Notes under the pieces: model-generated
Told to the model about the DNA's origin: nothing
Database searches by the model: none
Seen by the model: only the letters and a program-made list of their open reading frames with translations
Position numbers and translations under genes: made by a program
Source: Odiellus spinosus
Taxonomy: Eukaryota; Arthropoda; Arachnida; Opiliones; Phalangiidae
DNA: 64,000 bases
Assembly: GCA_963920705.1 (NCBI GenBank)
Contig: OY987230.1
Span: forward strand, 11,681,320 to 11,745,319
Direction of reading: 5' to 3'
Shown here: positions 47,315 to 59,284 of the stretch, one piece after another
How the letters are laid out: every line of letters begins with the position of its first letter
Numbering within the stretch: the stretch's first letter is position 1

Positions 47315-49686
47315 GGATAAACACGTTCGTGTTTATCCCTTTATCTAAACTCGAATTTCATCAGAAACCGTAATGTCTTTTCCAATGAACCCGCGGCGCT
47401 TGATAACTGAAAGCGTCGTCGTCGTCGTCGTCGTCGTTTCCCTCTTCCCACCGTCCACTGAATTCGAATTAATACAGACAAAGGTACTTTTGAAAAAATT
47501 TGATAAAACTTCGATCAGGTACAAGAGTATCTCTAGTTAAACACAGATTTCAATAATGAAATGGTGATTAAGTATATGAAGTAATAGAAAGTAAGGTACC
47601 TGAATGGGTTACAAAAGGGTGAAATCTTAAGCTTAGCCGAGCTTTACTAATTGCTTCAAAATGAATAAACAAAAATTTTATTTCTTAAACAGTAGAATGA
47701 TAAGGAATATCCATCGAATTCGAGTTAATAGAAAGTAAGGTGCCTGAATGGGTTACAAAAGGGTGAAATCATAAGCTTAGCCGAGCTTTATTAATTGCTT
47801 CAAAATGGTAAACAAAATTTTATTTCTTAAACAGTAGAATGATAATGAATATCCATCGAATTCGAGTTAATAGAGAGACAGATGCCTGTATGGGTGACGA
47901 AAAGGGTAAAACATATAACTAGCCGAGCTTTATTAATTGGCTTTAAATTGATAAACAAAAATTGATTTTATTAAACAGTTGATAAGTTTTTTTTAATGGC
48001 ATTTTTTATCGTTAACGGAAAATTGCATTTATTGGGTTCTTTTACTAGGGTAGCCCTCTTCAGCCGTCTAATTTTGACTATTATGTCATATCATGAGTAT
48101 CCCATTATATTCACCCTAATTCACCGTAATTAAAAAGTTGGAATGATTTTCTTATCATTTGATTTTTTAACTTTAAAAATATATCTCTTCTCGGCCTATA
48201 TAAACGAGATTTGCATATTCAGTACTCACAGATGCACTGTACCAATGCGTGGTTTACGTTAGCTTTTAAAATTGTGGCGAGCCCTCTCGTTTGTGCAATG
48301 GTGACGTCTTCGATTGTTTAGGCAATCGTTTCTCACCTATGTTTCGGTGATAAGAGACTCATTTCTCACGATCTTTTGGGTAGAGTACTCGAATAAACCG
48401 AGGCGATTGAATGTAAATCGCCTTACCTAGAAATGTGGCCAATATAATATAGTAAGTCACTGTAAAAACATTTCACAATGAGAGTTCTAGGGATTAAATA
48501 TCACTCGAGTTGGACTTCATATCCTGCCAAGTGCTCGATTACACATGAAATTTATAGTTTAACGTTTTCAATCTCTACTTTATTTTTTAAAATACTTGAG
48601 TTTTGCGACTAGGATGTGCTTTAGATCCAATAGCTTCGTCATTACAACTACGTAATAACGTTGCTATTAAGTAGTTGACCAATTATTGAAGTCTGTATCT
48701 AAATCACGTCTAACTCAATTATAATAAAAAATAAAGATTTAGAATTTTAAATATTATATACGAAACGGAAATTGATGTCGGCGAGTTAAATAAACGGCCA
48801 CATACTTCTGGTCTCCAGAATTATGTTCTCATGCTGCTTTAAAGAATTGTTTCGCTTTCCATGCTCATTTTTTGTCGATGCGATTCAATATTATAAATTT
48901 AATCTCTAGCTCGGTCTAGCCCGTCCCTCTTGTAATATTTTAGGTAAGGCTAGGTTAGTTAATCCCTCGACCTCCCCCGTCCATCTGGTAATCTTTAAGG
49001 TGAGGTTAGGTTAGTTAATCCCTCTAATTAGCCAATCCCTCCAACTAGTTAATCCTTAGCTCGGGCTATTTGTAATATTTTAGGTAAGGCTAGGTTAGGT
49101 TAGTTAATTCCTCGAATTAGCCCATCGTTCCAACTAGTTAATCCCTCGGGTTACCCATTCCATCAAGTAATCTTTAAGGTTAAATTAGGTTAATTAAACC
49201 CTGGATATAGCCCATCCCTCCAACTAGGTAATCCCTATAACTCCGGCTAACCCGTTCCTCTTGTAGTATTTTAGGTAAGATTAGTTTAGGTTAGTTAATC
49301 AATTGAACTAGCCCATCCCTGTTTTACAACTTAGGTAAGGTTAGGTTAGTTAATCTCTGCCTTTCGAGATTTGTACCAGGGTCTCAATTACGAATAGATT
49401 GAAGCCTCAATTAAACGCTTTAATTTTTATTCAGCATTAGTAAGAATTAAAGTTCAATAAACCTATAAAGCAAAATAGTGAAATGTGGAAAAGGTGTATA
49501 TTTTTGGAGAAAAAAGGACAGAAATTATACAAAAAAGAGGTTGCTTCGCACCCTTAAAAAAACTCTTTATCTAACTCGAATCAAACCCGTGAAGGGACAG
49601 AAATTATTTGTTAGAGAAAGAGCAATTTCATATCTTTAAAATTATAGTTAGTAGATTTAGTCTACTACTTCAAAGATTTTATTACT
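47315..49686 (+). mobile_element. Array unit 3, with 10-bp insertion
   Basis: Same order as unit 1, with (CGT)8 at 47414-47437. A 10-bp insertion ATAGCTTCGT follows GATCCA near 48629, and a few substitutions are private to it. It is followed by ATTA and then by DNA not present in units 1 and 2. Its last 163 bp, with the following ATTA and flank, are repeated in inverted orientation beyond a spacer. Confidence 0.6.
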
Positions 49687-50030
49687 ATTATATATTTTCC
49701 AAAAAACGGATAAAGACGACCTAGTTAACCATCCTCTCCCATTGATGTTTATTTTAAATTCTATCAGTATCACTAATAAAATTAGCTAAAGATGGAGTTC
49801 CTTTAATGTATATATATTTATCATTAGTCCTAGGTCGTCTTTATCCGTTTTTTGGAAAATATATAATAGTAATAAAATCTTTGAAGTAGTAGACTAAATC
49901 TACTAACTATAATTTTAAAGATATGAAATTGCTCTTTCTCTAACAAATAATTTCTGTCCCTTCACGGGTTTGATTCGAGTTAGATAAAGAGTTTTTTTAA
50001 GGGTGCGAAGCAACCTCTTTTTTGTATAAT
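49524..50030. repeat. Perfect 201-bp inverted duplication at array end
   Basis: Bases 49524-49724 and 49830-50030 are reverse complements without a mismatch, separated by a 105-bp unique spacer (49725-49829). The left arm holds the last 163 bp of unit 3, ATTA and 34 bp of flanking DNA ending CCTAG. Because the arm includes flank, the inversion happened after the unit reached this place, or the structure is an assembly foldback. The arms could form a large hairpin. Confidence 0.97.
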
Positions 50031-51357
50031 AGTCTTATCTTTAGGTTTTTGTCACTCTATTTGAGCTCTGACATTATGATCAAATAAATTTCACAATGTA
50101 CTGTTGCTCTAATCTGAAAAATAATTACCTATGAGTAAAAATTATTTTTAAAAGTGATGCTGCCATGGATTTTTCTTGAGTTTCAAAGAAAAATGACCAC
50201 ATGTAATGTTTTTGGAGTTTCTTAAAAACAATTTGTTTAAAATTTTGAATGTGGCATTTAAATATTATGAAAAAACTAAAAAACATTACGTTATAGGGCT
50301 TCGAAAAAATGGTGATCAGCATCACTTTAAATGAAATTAATGCCAATTAATGACAGTTTCATGGTTTAAAACTATATTTAGATCATTTTTAAAGAAACCA
50401 GTGTCTTTTCAAGTCTCAAGATGACATTATAAACTCTTGAAAGTCAAATAAGCGGGGACTGCCTAAAATAATGAAAAAAAGGTCGTTGAATTTCATTCAA
50501 AACAATCCTGAATTTATAATTTTGTATCAAAATTGACAATGGTTAACCATATAATTTCAAATTAATTTATTAAATAATGAACTTTTTTAAATAAGTAATT
50601 TAGGTCTTGAACTAATCTCACATTAAAAACGTTCATTAAATCTCATTTGGCCCTCCCTTTCATATCTTCGCAATTGAAAATCAACTTCTTTTGATAGATT
50701 TTTAACGAGTTTTTTTTTCTCCGCATGTAAGGGGGTACGAAATAATTTGAGATAGGCAAAATTGGGGTGCGCGGAGTTAGGAACCGACCGGAAACGGTTT
50801 CTAATCAGTTTGACATTCGCGCAACTTCCATCTCCCATTCTGCAGCCACGCTCAAACCAACCCCCTGCTGCAATTTAGATCCATACTAATTTTAAACCTA
50901 GCCACCACGCATCGAAACCTAGCCACCCACGCAATTGAGTAACATTTCATCCGATGAAATAAAACCAATGAAGTTATAGCGCGTAAATGCGTATATTGTT
51001 CAATGGAAAAAAAATCTCCCCCTTAAAGCCTTGTTTCTATTGATTTTTAAATTCTCTAACAAATGTACTTCCCCAAATAACTCATCGCCACATCAAGTGA
51101 ATCCTAGAGAATGAAATCAATATAAGTTATAAATGAAGAACATCGTATTTGGTAAAATATAGGTAAAATAAATTATATAACTTTAGCATTTACTTTTACA
51201 AGCAATCTGAAATGTGGAATTATAAGGCTGATGAACATTTGATGTCAGATCCGTTTTCATTGTAATTTTAGTTTTCTCCTGAAGAAAGCGTAATTGTCAT
51301 CACATTAATTAGTGATACGTTAATTAATATTTTAGCCTGTACAATTTGCAACTAAAT
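50031..51357. other. Right flank of the array, no gene seen
   Basis: Minus-strand frames of 73 (50125-50346) and 71 codons (50623-50838) are unrecognised. No repeat family seen. Confidence 0.5.
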
Positions 51358-51530
51358 CCGTGTTCACACTAGAGACTTTGAAATCGTTTTAGAAAGGTCA
51401 AATTATAAATATTTTGGGATCAACTGTAAAGATCATTTCGCAAAATATTATAATTATTATCTTGAAAATTTGATTTGGAAGATTTATAACGGTTTGAAAA
51501 CGGATTCAAAGTCTCTAGTGTGAACGTAGC
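51358..51530. mobile_element. Short TIR element related to family A ends
   Basis: GTTCACACTAGAGACTTTGA on the left pairs with TCAAAGTCTCTAGTGTGAAC on the right, giving ~27-bp inverted termini. Inside, GAAATCGTTTT pairs with AAAACGGATTC. The right edge reads GTGAACGTAGC followed by TA, as in family A, but the interior is different, so this is a related family sharing the terminal motif. Confidence 0.8.
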
Positions 51531-51536
51531 TATAGT

Positions 51537-51562
51537 GACGCTTATGATGGTCAGTTTTTGTT
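51537..51562 (-). repeat. Family C terminus, remnant
   Basis: GACGCTTATGATGGTCAG and the following TTTTTGTT match the right end of the 59136 copy (GCGCTTATGATTGCCAG). Only the terminus is preserved, directly beside the element ending at 51530. Orientation is ambiguous because the ends are inverted repeats. Confidence 0.45.
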
Positions 51563-53411
51563 GTTGCTCTATTTCTATTGAGGTTAGTAAAATATTCATG
51601 TTAAAGATAGGTAGATGCTAACGTACTCCTTCTTAGCTTGATTTCTCAAACTGTCTATATTGTTTTCCCGCGTTTTTAGTTTAAAGTTCTTTCCTGGGCT
51701 ACAAATGTGTGGAACCTTTTTAGACGATAGATACAACATTTTAACACAACTAGTTAAATGACGTGTTACATTTTTCTAACTCATCTATAGTTTAGTTTAA
51801 AAGAATCGTCGTTCCCTTGAATTTTGAAGAATACGTGTTAAAATTATATATATTTAGTAATTATATCAGAAATTCTGATTTGACCCCTAAAATAAATAAA
51901 GTTGAACTGAGAACCAGGCCATCTCCCCTTTATTTGTATTATTGTATAGCCACTATTACTAAATCTAGCTGGCATTGATACGCAAGACTCCCAAATCCCT
52001 CGTTGATGTCACTAAACTAACAAAGGTTAATAGGGAATTAAAGGTGACATTTCTATTTCATTGACTTTGACTCTCCCTTGTATATATATTCTGTTGGTTG
52101 TATATGAAGACAAAGTATATATTACCGGACGTAATTGCTATTTCGATGTGTGCTGGTTTGAATAGGGCGATAATAATGATATGGAGTTAAATCAGTCCTA
52201 AGAATACGATACAAGCTTCAGTACCAAATTTCTGGTATTCCCAGATTGGAGTTTAAAATTAAACTCGCGATTTAAATTTGGTGTGATTGTGATACGAGAA
52301 CTATCTGGTACAGCCAAGTCTGATCATTCAAGGGGAAAAAAATCGCGATTTCCCCACCTCTGACGTGTACATCCTCATGCACGTTGTAGAGACTTAAGGG
52401 TTTAGGATTTTCATTTTGAAACCATGTTTACCTCTCTCCTCGCTTCCCCTCTATTATAACACTCTTTACGAACAAACGGTATAGGTTTCCGTGTGTCAAG
52501 AATCCTTCTATTTCTAATTCCACTCTCGCTCTCACTTGACTCACTCTATTTCGTAGCCTCTGAAATATATAAGCCAATTTGTAAGTTTCTAATTAATACC
52601 AAATTTTCCCCGGCCTTCTCTGTATATATTCAAGAAAGAATTAGTCAAAACTACTTCCTTATCTACGAGGTTTAACATTTTGTAGTAATCCGCGTTAATC
52701 CGGCTGTGGTTTGCAAATTGGTGAAAAATAAGTTTATGTATACGTGTATTGAGTCTGCTGTCCTGTCGTGTTTCTCGCCAAGACATTTGAGACACTTCTC
52801 TCCCATTCGCCTCTTTGTCGACTCATTTCGACATAAGTTTGAACCCTCGGGTTCAACTCAATACCTTTAAGCTCCAATCACGGGGAAAGGTGTTTATTAT
52901 TACTAGACTCACAAAAGTCAATTCAAAATGAAGCTGCCAGAGGAACTACGTAAGTTTAATTAAGATTGGATATAACGGAACTTTGAAGCGTGTCGAGCTG
53001 GCAGTCGTACTAACGTAGGATAATGTTTATAAGGAAACCAATTAAGATTTTCAAGACTAAAATTGATTCCAAGGATTTAAATCAATAAGGGAACGTGAAA
53101 ATGAAAATATTCACATTTGGATTAAATTTTACGGTACTAAATTAATTCCAAATATCGTTTTCATCAAGACATCTGTGAGGCACCTTAATTTGAAACTACG
53201 CGCCTTTATTTAATTTAAAACTGCGCTAAGCTTAAATCTCGAAATAAGTATTTAAATTGTTCTCAAGACTTCGTGTTTTTTTATTGAATTATCCGTTTAT
53301 AAATTAGGCCCAAATATTTAGTTATGTTTATTGCCAAGACATATTTTCAATTTAATTTAATTTCAAACTCCGCTAAGCCAAACTCTCTCAGTAAGTATTT
53401 AGATTGTTCTC
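51563..53411. other. Spacer, no gene seen
   Basis: Frames at 52493-52675 and 52589-52795 overlap on opposite strands and match nothing. No repeat recognised. Confidence 0.5.
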
Positions 53412-53470
53412 TAATACTCTTTTCAGACGAGGCATAACTAGCCGGTTTAATCAGATTCAACCGAGGTTTA
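53412..53470 (+). mobile_element. Family D element, left arm only
   Basis: TACTCTTTTCAGACGAGGC, then AACTAGCCGGTTTAATCAGA and TTCAACCGAGGTTTA, match the left arm at 8046-8104 with few changes. The right arm is absent, so this is a half-element. The minus-strand frame 53347-53544 overlaps it and is not called. Confidence 0.8.
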
Positions 53471-55851
53471 ATTTCTAGTAAATTGTTAATAAATTTTTTC
53501 GAATCTCCTAAAGCACCACATATATTAATTAAACAAATATTCAATTAACTGACGATTGTCAGTGTTTTAAAGGGTCATTTGGTGACTAATTACAAACATT
53601 ATTTTCCATTTCACCCTTCCTTCAATAAATTAAAATTTTTGTTATTTCAATTCATTTCATACGCCCTTTAACTTTCATTATTTATTATTCTTAGTCGCTC
53701 AATACAGTTTCAATGTTTATTTCGTCTTATATTATTGGAATTAATTTATATTATAAATAATGCATTTTATATAGTTAGGTATATAGTGTATGCTGGAGCT
53801 ACGAAATAGGGTTCACTCGAAAACCCTTTTAACTTTTAAGTTTAAGAGAGGAAGCGGAAATTTTGATGGATATATTTTCAATGCTTTCGTAATTTCGTAT
53901 TATTTGAGCTAATAGAGAAATGTTTGGGGAAGGAGAAAATTGAGGTAGTCCAAACCTTTTATGAAAACTATTCCCAATGACTTAGGACCAATGACTCAGT
54001 ATGAATAAAACTAACCGTGCACTTTATAATCGGAGTCTGTTTAGCTTCAAAAACATCAAAAAGCTTCGTTCTCTAATTCGAAACTATATTCTCGCGGTTG
54101 AAGAGTATTTTCTTGAAGTTTTAAATTAGCGACTTAAAAGCCTAAAGTTTCGTTGTAACACTCTAAAGCGGATTAAAATTACTAAATTAGGTTTGAATTC
54201 CTTCAATACTGCGTAATTTAATAACATTTCGGAAAATTATGAAACTCGCCAAATTCTTCAATTATTTACCGAATGACTATGGGCAAAAGTTTATCAATTT
54301 ATTCCATAAAAGTAAACAATGCCCCGTAGCTCAATACTATCAGCAAAGGTCCAGTAAAATGTACTGGCAGATTCTGATTCGAGACACTCTAGCGACAACA
54401 GTCGCCGTGTAAATAGTGAAATCGGAAGCGCCACTCTTTGGAGCAATTTCCGAGTTGGGAGGGAAGACCTTAGTCTTACTGGGTACTTTTCTCGGGTAGT
54501 ACTCTCCAGCCCCTACAATTTTGATTATTCTAATATATGTATTAATATTATTAATCTAAAAAGACCATAATTTTCGACGAGTAACAGCTAATAATTGGCA
54601 TAATAGCCCACTAATCGTGCCTTACTACCCAACGTATCTTATATTCACTGACATAATCGCCTCGATTCGATTTTAAAATGGCTTAAAACATTTTATCTTA
54701 ATAATACTTCATCCGATTTCATCTTGAAAGTGAAAAAAAAATAAATAAAAAAAAAGCCAGGGATTACTGTAATGCTTATCTCGCCATGATATTAAAGTTA
54801 ATATCGCATAAACACATCTATAAAGTTTCACTATCAAATCGTATTTTTTTTTTTCACGAACATTTTATAAGTGTTTTTCGTCCATCTATGCCTTGACTTT
54901 ATTTGACACAAAGAGGAAAATAAGAAAATATAATATTTTATATTCCCGTTGAACGCTTTCGATTATATTCAATCGTTTCTACACGGTACTCTTGTCATTA
55001 AAACCAAACCTACGCGGATGAATAGCTTACGTTTTTTCTCATAGAAATAAAATAAGTCTTATGACAACTTCAAGAGGGGGTACTTTCGATTGTATCGAAT
55101 CGTTACAGGATTTCTGTGCAATGTATTTTAACTTACTCGATGGGATACCTCTATATGTTTTGCCATTGAAAGAAATAGTACTCTAAGACAACTATGAAAT
55201 GATGTACCTACTTTCGGTTGTATTGAATCGTTCCCACATATCTTGGCACTGTTACTAGACTTACGCGGTGTGATACCTTACTACGATTTGTTATTGAAAA
55301 AAAGTAGTACTCTAAGACAAGTTTACGAAAAAGTAGATACTGTGTTGTTCCTTCTCGATATCTTTTTATAGAAAGTGGTTTATTTTATAGTAGCTCTTCT
55401 ATAAATGGACAACCATTTGGCAGCTCTACGTCGATGACACGATATAAACTCTATGGAGCTTGAAAAACATAGACATTCCTTCTTCACGTTCTTACGCAGC
55501 GTTGTAGTATGACAAGACTTTATCGAGGGTTTAATTTAAAAATGGCCCGCAATGGGGGGAGGATGCGTGTAACTGTTTATTGTGTTGTCTTTATTATTTT
55601 CTTTTCAACGTAATTCTTTATACAATAACCGACTAATAGCTAAATCAATTTCGCAGTTGAAATTCCTACGTAATCGTTCAAAGTACTTTAGGACGGTTAT
55701 GTTGTTTTTCTTTATGCTAACTGCTCTTCATCATGAGTATAAATCTTTAACAAGGAAATGTTCCATAATCTCAAATAGAAATAATAATAATAAATAATAA
55801 TAACAATATATATTTTTTTGAGGTAGACTATTTGGTATCCTTAAGCTTCGT
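53471..55851. other. Spacer with two short dispersed matches
   Basis: No gene seen. Bases 54301-54339 match 57087-57125 at 34 of 39 positions, and 54477-54529 resembles part of the array unit (43303-43357). A short AAT repeat lies near 55779-55804. Confidence 0.5.
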
Positions 55852-55975
55852 TCACACTATCCACTTTAAAAATACATTTAGAAATTTGTAGTCAACTGGA
55901 AAGATAGGTACACTGTGAAAAAAATGGAATACTTAACTTTGAAGAATTATGGTTTCAAAATATCTAGTGTGTGGT
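55852..55975 (+). mobile_element. Short TIR element, family A-like left end
   Basis: The left end AGCTTCGTTCACACTATCC follows TTA. A partial right end, TTTCAAAATATCTAGTGTG, lies near 55970 before a GTGTGCGTGTGTGTG run. The interior does not match family A, and the right boundary is uncertain. Confidence 0.5.
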
Positions 55976-56140
55976 GTGCGTGTGTGTGAAGAGCTAAATG
56001 CAGACCGCACTCGTAGACATTAGGTACAAGCAACCATAATTATTTCCCAAACACTAATAATTTATACGAGCTTATCCTCGCAGCCTTGGATACCAAAATT
56101 TTGAGAAAATATTGCTTGAAAAATTAAGGGAAAACGTAGT

Positions 56141-56360
56141 TCATACAAACCTGGGAAACCTAAAAAAACTCTTTGCCATAACTTATTTATGATTATTTGA
56201 TTGTACGACCTCAGTCAGATAAATTCAGAAGTTTTTTCAAAACATTTGATGCACCTGGAGAAGATCAGGGAAATTTAGGGAAATTGGCTTTCCAAAGGTT
56301 TTATGAATCCTGAAAAAATGTCGGGAAAAATTGTGGGAAATATTTGCTGAAGGGTAAAGG
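56141..56360. repeat. Family E dispersed repeat, second copy
   Basis: It starts TCATACAAACCTGGGAAACC, carries GATGCACCTGGAGAAGATCAG-type words and GGGAAA steps, and follows the same order as 21356-21610. The minus-strand frame 56237-56434 lies within it. Confidence 0.62.
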
Positions 56361-59135
56361 CTTCGGGGAAAAATGGTACACCAACAATTTCTACTTTTTA
56401 GAGCGAGGCCAGACATACCATGATTATACTTCACTATAATTTCACTTCTATGGTTTGTACCTTAATTTTTTACCATACTAAACTGAAAAAAGGAAGTGTC
56501 TTAATTATAGCATTAAATTACGTTTATTAAAATATCAAGGAGAATGAAATGATAGTTTACAATTATATTTTGGAGTTATGCCATCAGTTGAACACTCTGT
56601 TAAAGTGAATTATCTTTCACTGAACGCAAGTTTCCTCTTGAACACAAATGCATGGTTGTTGAAACAATTCTACAGGGGAAATTTTAAGAAAATCGCTAGT
56701 TTTCTACCATATTTTCCAAATTTAAACTCAAAAACTATTTTTAATAATAGTTTTAATATTATTAAATTCCATTGGAACGTTTGGGCTCTATACATATCAC
56801 AGCCTTCGTCAATTCAAATAAAAAAAAAATTAGAGAAGCATCGTGTAATTTAACTCTGAACGAAAGAAAGATATTGTTAAACTAAATCAAATCATAACTT
56901 CCATAATAGTAGGCTATCATACGGTATAACAGGGTAGGGGTTTTTCCATTATATAGTTTTCAATAAAAAATATGCATAAAAAACGCAAATCAATAGGGGA
57001 ATATAAAGCACTCTTATTAATTTAAAGGACAAGTACAGACTAAACTGGCGACGATGAATTAGTTCGAAATTAATTTTTTCTTACAGATTCCATAAAAGTT
57101 AACAACGCCTCGTTGCTTAATACTAGTCTTGCTGTAGGGTTTGCAAGGTTTGAATTTTTATTCAAAATGATTAAATATGGTATTAGATTCTGCCTGTTAT
57201 ACTTCACCTTTAAAGGGCATACATTTTTGTCAGCTAGAAAAGCCAGCCAGTCGGGAAAAAAATTAAAGTTTTTCATAAATAAAAAAAGTGTTTTCCATTG
57301 GATGAGGAAGATTAGCGCTGAATAAAAGGGAGAGGGAAAGCTCCGAAATCAGTTTTCAAACTACGCGTTGCGAAAGTTGAGGCGGATTCGTACAGAATGT
57401 AAAACTTCATATACGATAAAAGTAGTTTTCAGAAACTTCTCGTGAACTAGAGTATAGGCTATCCATTGTATTTCGAACCCACTATAGTGAGTGGAGACCC
57501 AGCGAAGCTGAGCGAGCGACAGAATAAAAATGCACGGAGGATGGATGGATTACTTTGAATTTTTTCGGACAAAAGAGAGTGGTCCCAAAATAATGAAAGC
57601 GACAGGCACATCCCAGTGCAACCATCGTGGATGTACGCGGGAGGAACACTGAGTGTCCCAGTGCGGGTCAGGAGAGAGCTAACGCACCCTAGTTTTAAAG
57701 AGACAGTAAAGTTTGAAATGAAATTGGTAAAAATAATTGTGATGATTCTTCATTAGCGTATATACTAATTAATTTAAATAATCATGCTCATAAAGTCTTG
57801 TGTCAAAGATGAAAATATACGGGTAAATTAAGCCAGAAAATTATGAAAATGTCAATAAATTTCAAAATTTGGTCGAAATATCAGAAACTGTAAGCTAGGA
57901 GGTCTGTAAAATGTCAGATAACTTGAAAAATGTCCAGAAGCTTATGTCAGGAAAATGCGAGGGGGTAGAAACGTGCTCGGGAATGCTAAGTTCGTAAAAG
58001 TTTGAACTCAATGCACCACAAAACTGAACTTGGTGAACTCGGATGTAGAACTAACTAGAAAGTTCTTCCTTCTCTGAAAAATGTCAGAATTCTTTCAATA
58101 CGAGTAGGAAAAAATTGGTTAATTGGATCTTAGAACAAATTTTAAATGTCAAACTTTCTAACAATGATGTAACTGTAAAGTTACTTTCGCATTTCATTGT
58201 CCCTTTAGGTTCAGTATGAGCTAGAGTTTTTCAAAAAGGAAAAATTGCATATATTCCACTTCAGCCTGTAAGCTGACTCACTAGCATGGCCTATTTTCCG
58301 ATTTTTTTCAAGGGATTCATGTTAGGGGGGACGTGTCAAGTTTTCTTTATATTAGCCGAATTAAAGCTAAAGCACGCTCGCCAATCTTTAGACGCTTGTC
58401 AAGCGCTTTTTTTCGTTGATAAATTTATACAAAAAAATTTACTTATTATAAAAGAAAGCTCTTAACCTAAATTTCGGTTGTTTTGATATGACATTTTTTC
58501 GTACTAACCCCTTTTTTATTTTTTATTTAACGTTGAACTTTGATTCAAACATGTTTATAACATACTGTACATTACGTACTCGACCGGAAATGGCATATAT
58601 ACCATATTTCCGTTTTCGATTTCACGTCGTGTTTATATGTTTATGTTTAAGTAGATCAGGAAACTTGTATACTTCGTTTCGATAGTATTTATACAACTAT
58701 CGAAAGATATGGCGGATTAATACGTAATATTAATTCGTTATAGGAGAAAAGTAGTCTCGTTAACTATTCTTGATATAAAAGTATAGGTTTAATTATATCG
58801 AAGCTCAGTTAAGCAGGCAAAAAAAAAAATTCCCTTCCAGAATAATATTGGAATTTGTAATCTGGATTATAAGCCTGTCACTTTATAATAATTTTTCGAA
58901 TAGATTAAATTGTAGATCTTTACTCTTCCACTGTTGGAGATTTTAAAAGCCAAGTTCATGATTCAAGAAAGTTAATTTATTTAGTTAACATTTCCGTTTC
59001 AAAATATAAGCGTATATAATTTATTAAACAATTATTAAAATGATAAAGTATCAGTATTGTCCTCGCTTGAACATCTACCATCTAGGAATATTAACTATCG
59101 ATTTAATAGATAAAGAGGTATTACAAACCATGGCG
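56361..59135. other. Spacer with one GC-richer patch
   Basis: No firm gene. Frames at 56578-56853 (91 codons) and 57070-57325 (both strands) are unrecognised. The patch at 57480-57700 is given separately. Confidence 0.5.
57530..57652 (+). CDS. Weak candidate: 40-codon frame in GC-richer patch
   Basis: The frame starts MHGGWMDYFEFFRTKESGPK and ends in a stretch with Cys, His and charged residues (CNHRGCTREEH). The surrounding 57480-57710 patch is GC-richer than its flanks and holds the exact 10-bp palindrome CACTATAGTG (57480-57489) and an imperfect CACTG/CAGTG stem near 57645-57665. This could be a decayed retroelement or exon piece, or nothing. I recognise no family. Confidence 0.1.
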   Translation: MHGGWMDYFEFFRTKESGPKIMKATGTSQCNHRGCTREEH

Positions 59136-59284
59136 TTCATAAGCGTCCTCTTACGGCAAACACAGCGGGCAAAAGTAAGAACTAACAAAACCTCGTGCCT
59201 GCTGCTATGGATAATGTATATTCAGATGCTCACCTGAACATGGTTTTGTTAGCTCTTAGCCTCTGTTTGCGCTTATGATTGCCA
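59136..59284 (+). mobile_element. Family C MITE, more complete copy
   Basis: The left end TTCATAAGCGTCCTCT and the right end GCGCTTATGATTGCCAG are imperfect inverted repeats. CTAACAAAACCTCGTG inside pairs with CATGGTTTTGTTAG. It matches the 25231 copy block by block. The 65-codon frame at 59040-59237 overlaps it and is not called. Confidence 0.8.

Larger units (their letters stand above)
42589..49690. repeat. Tandem array of three 2.36-kb units
   Basis: Three head-to-tail units: U1 42589-44951 (2363 bp), U2 44956-47286 (2331 bp), U3 47315-49686 (2372 bp), each followed by ATTA. A 20-bp stub of a fourth start plus ATTA lies between U2 and U3 (47291-47314). All length differences are accounted for: CGT count 8/6/8, a 25-bp deletion in U2, one A lost in U2 and U3, and a 10-bp insertion in U3. 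Substitutions between units are few. Each unit opens with the palindrome arms GGATAAACACG and CGTGTTTATCC around TT. No unit has a long open frame. The closest known architecture is that of non-autonomous Helitron-like elements, or the units form a young satellite. Confidence 0.97.

Noticed and set aside
42589-49690. CRISPR-like or rDNA spacer array
   Set aside because: Units are 2.36 kb with internal subrepeats and no rRNA genes. Nothing resembles spacers.
54325-54395. tRNA or tRNA-derived SINE (GTAGCTCAATA and GATTCGAGAC as A and B boxes)
   Set aside because: The stems cannot be paired into a cloverleaf and both boxes deviate from consensus. Only the 39-bp match to 57087 is certain.
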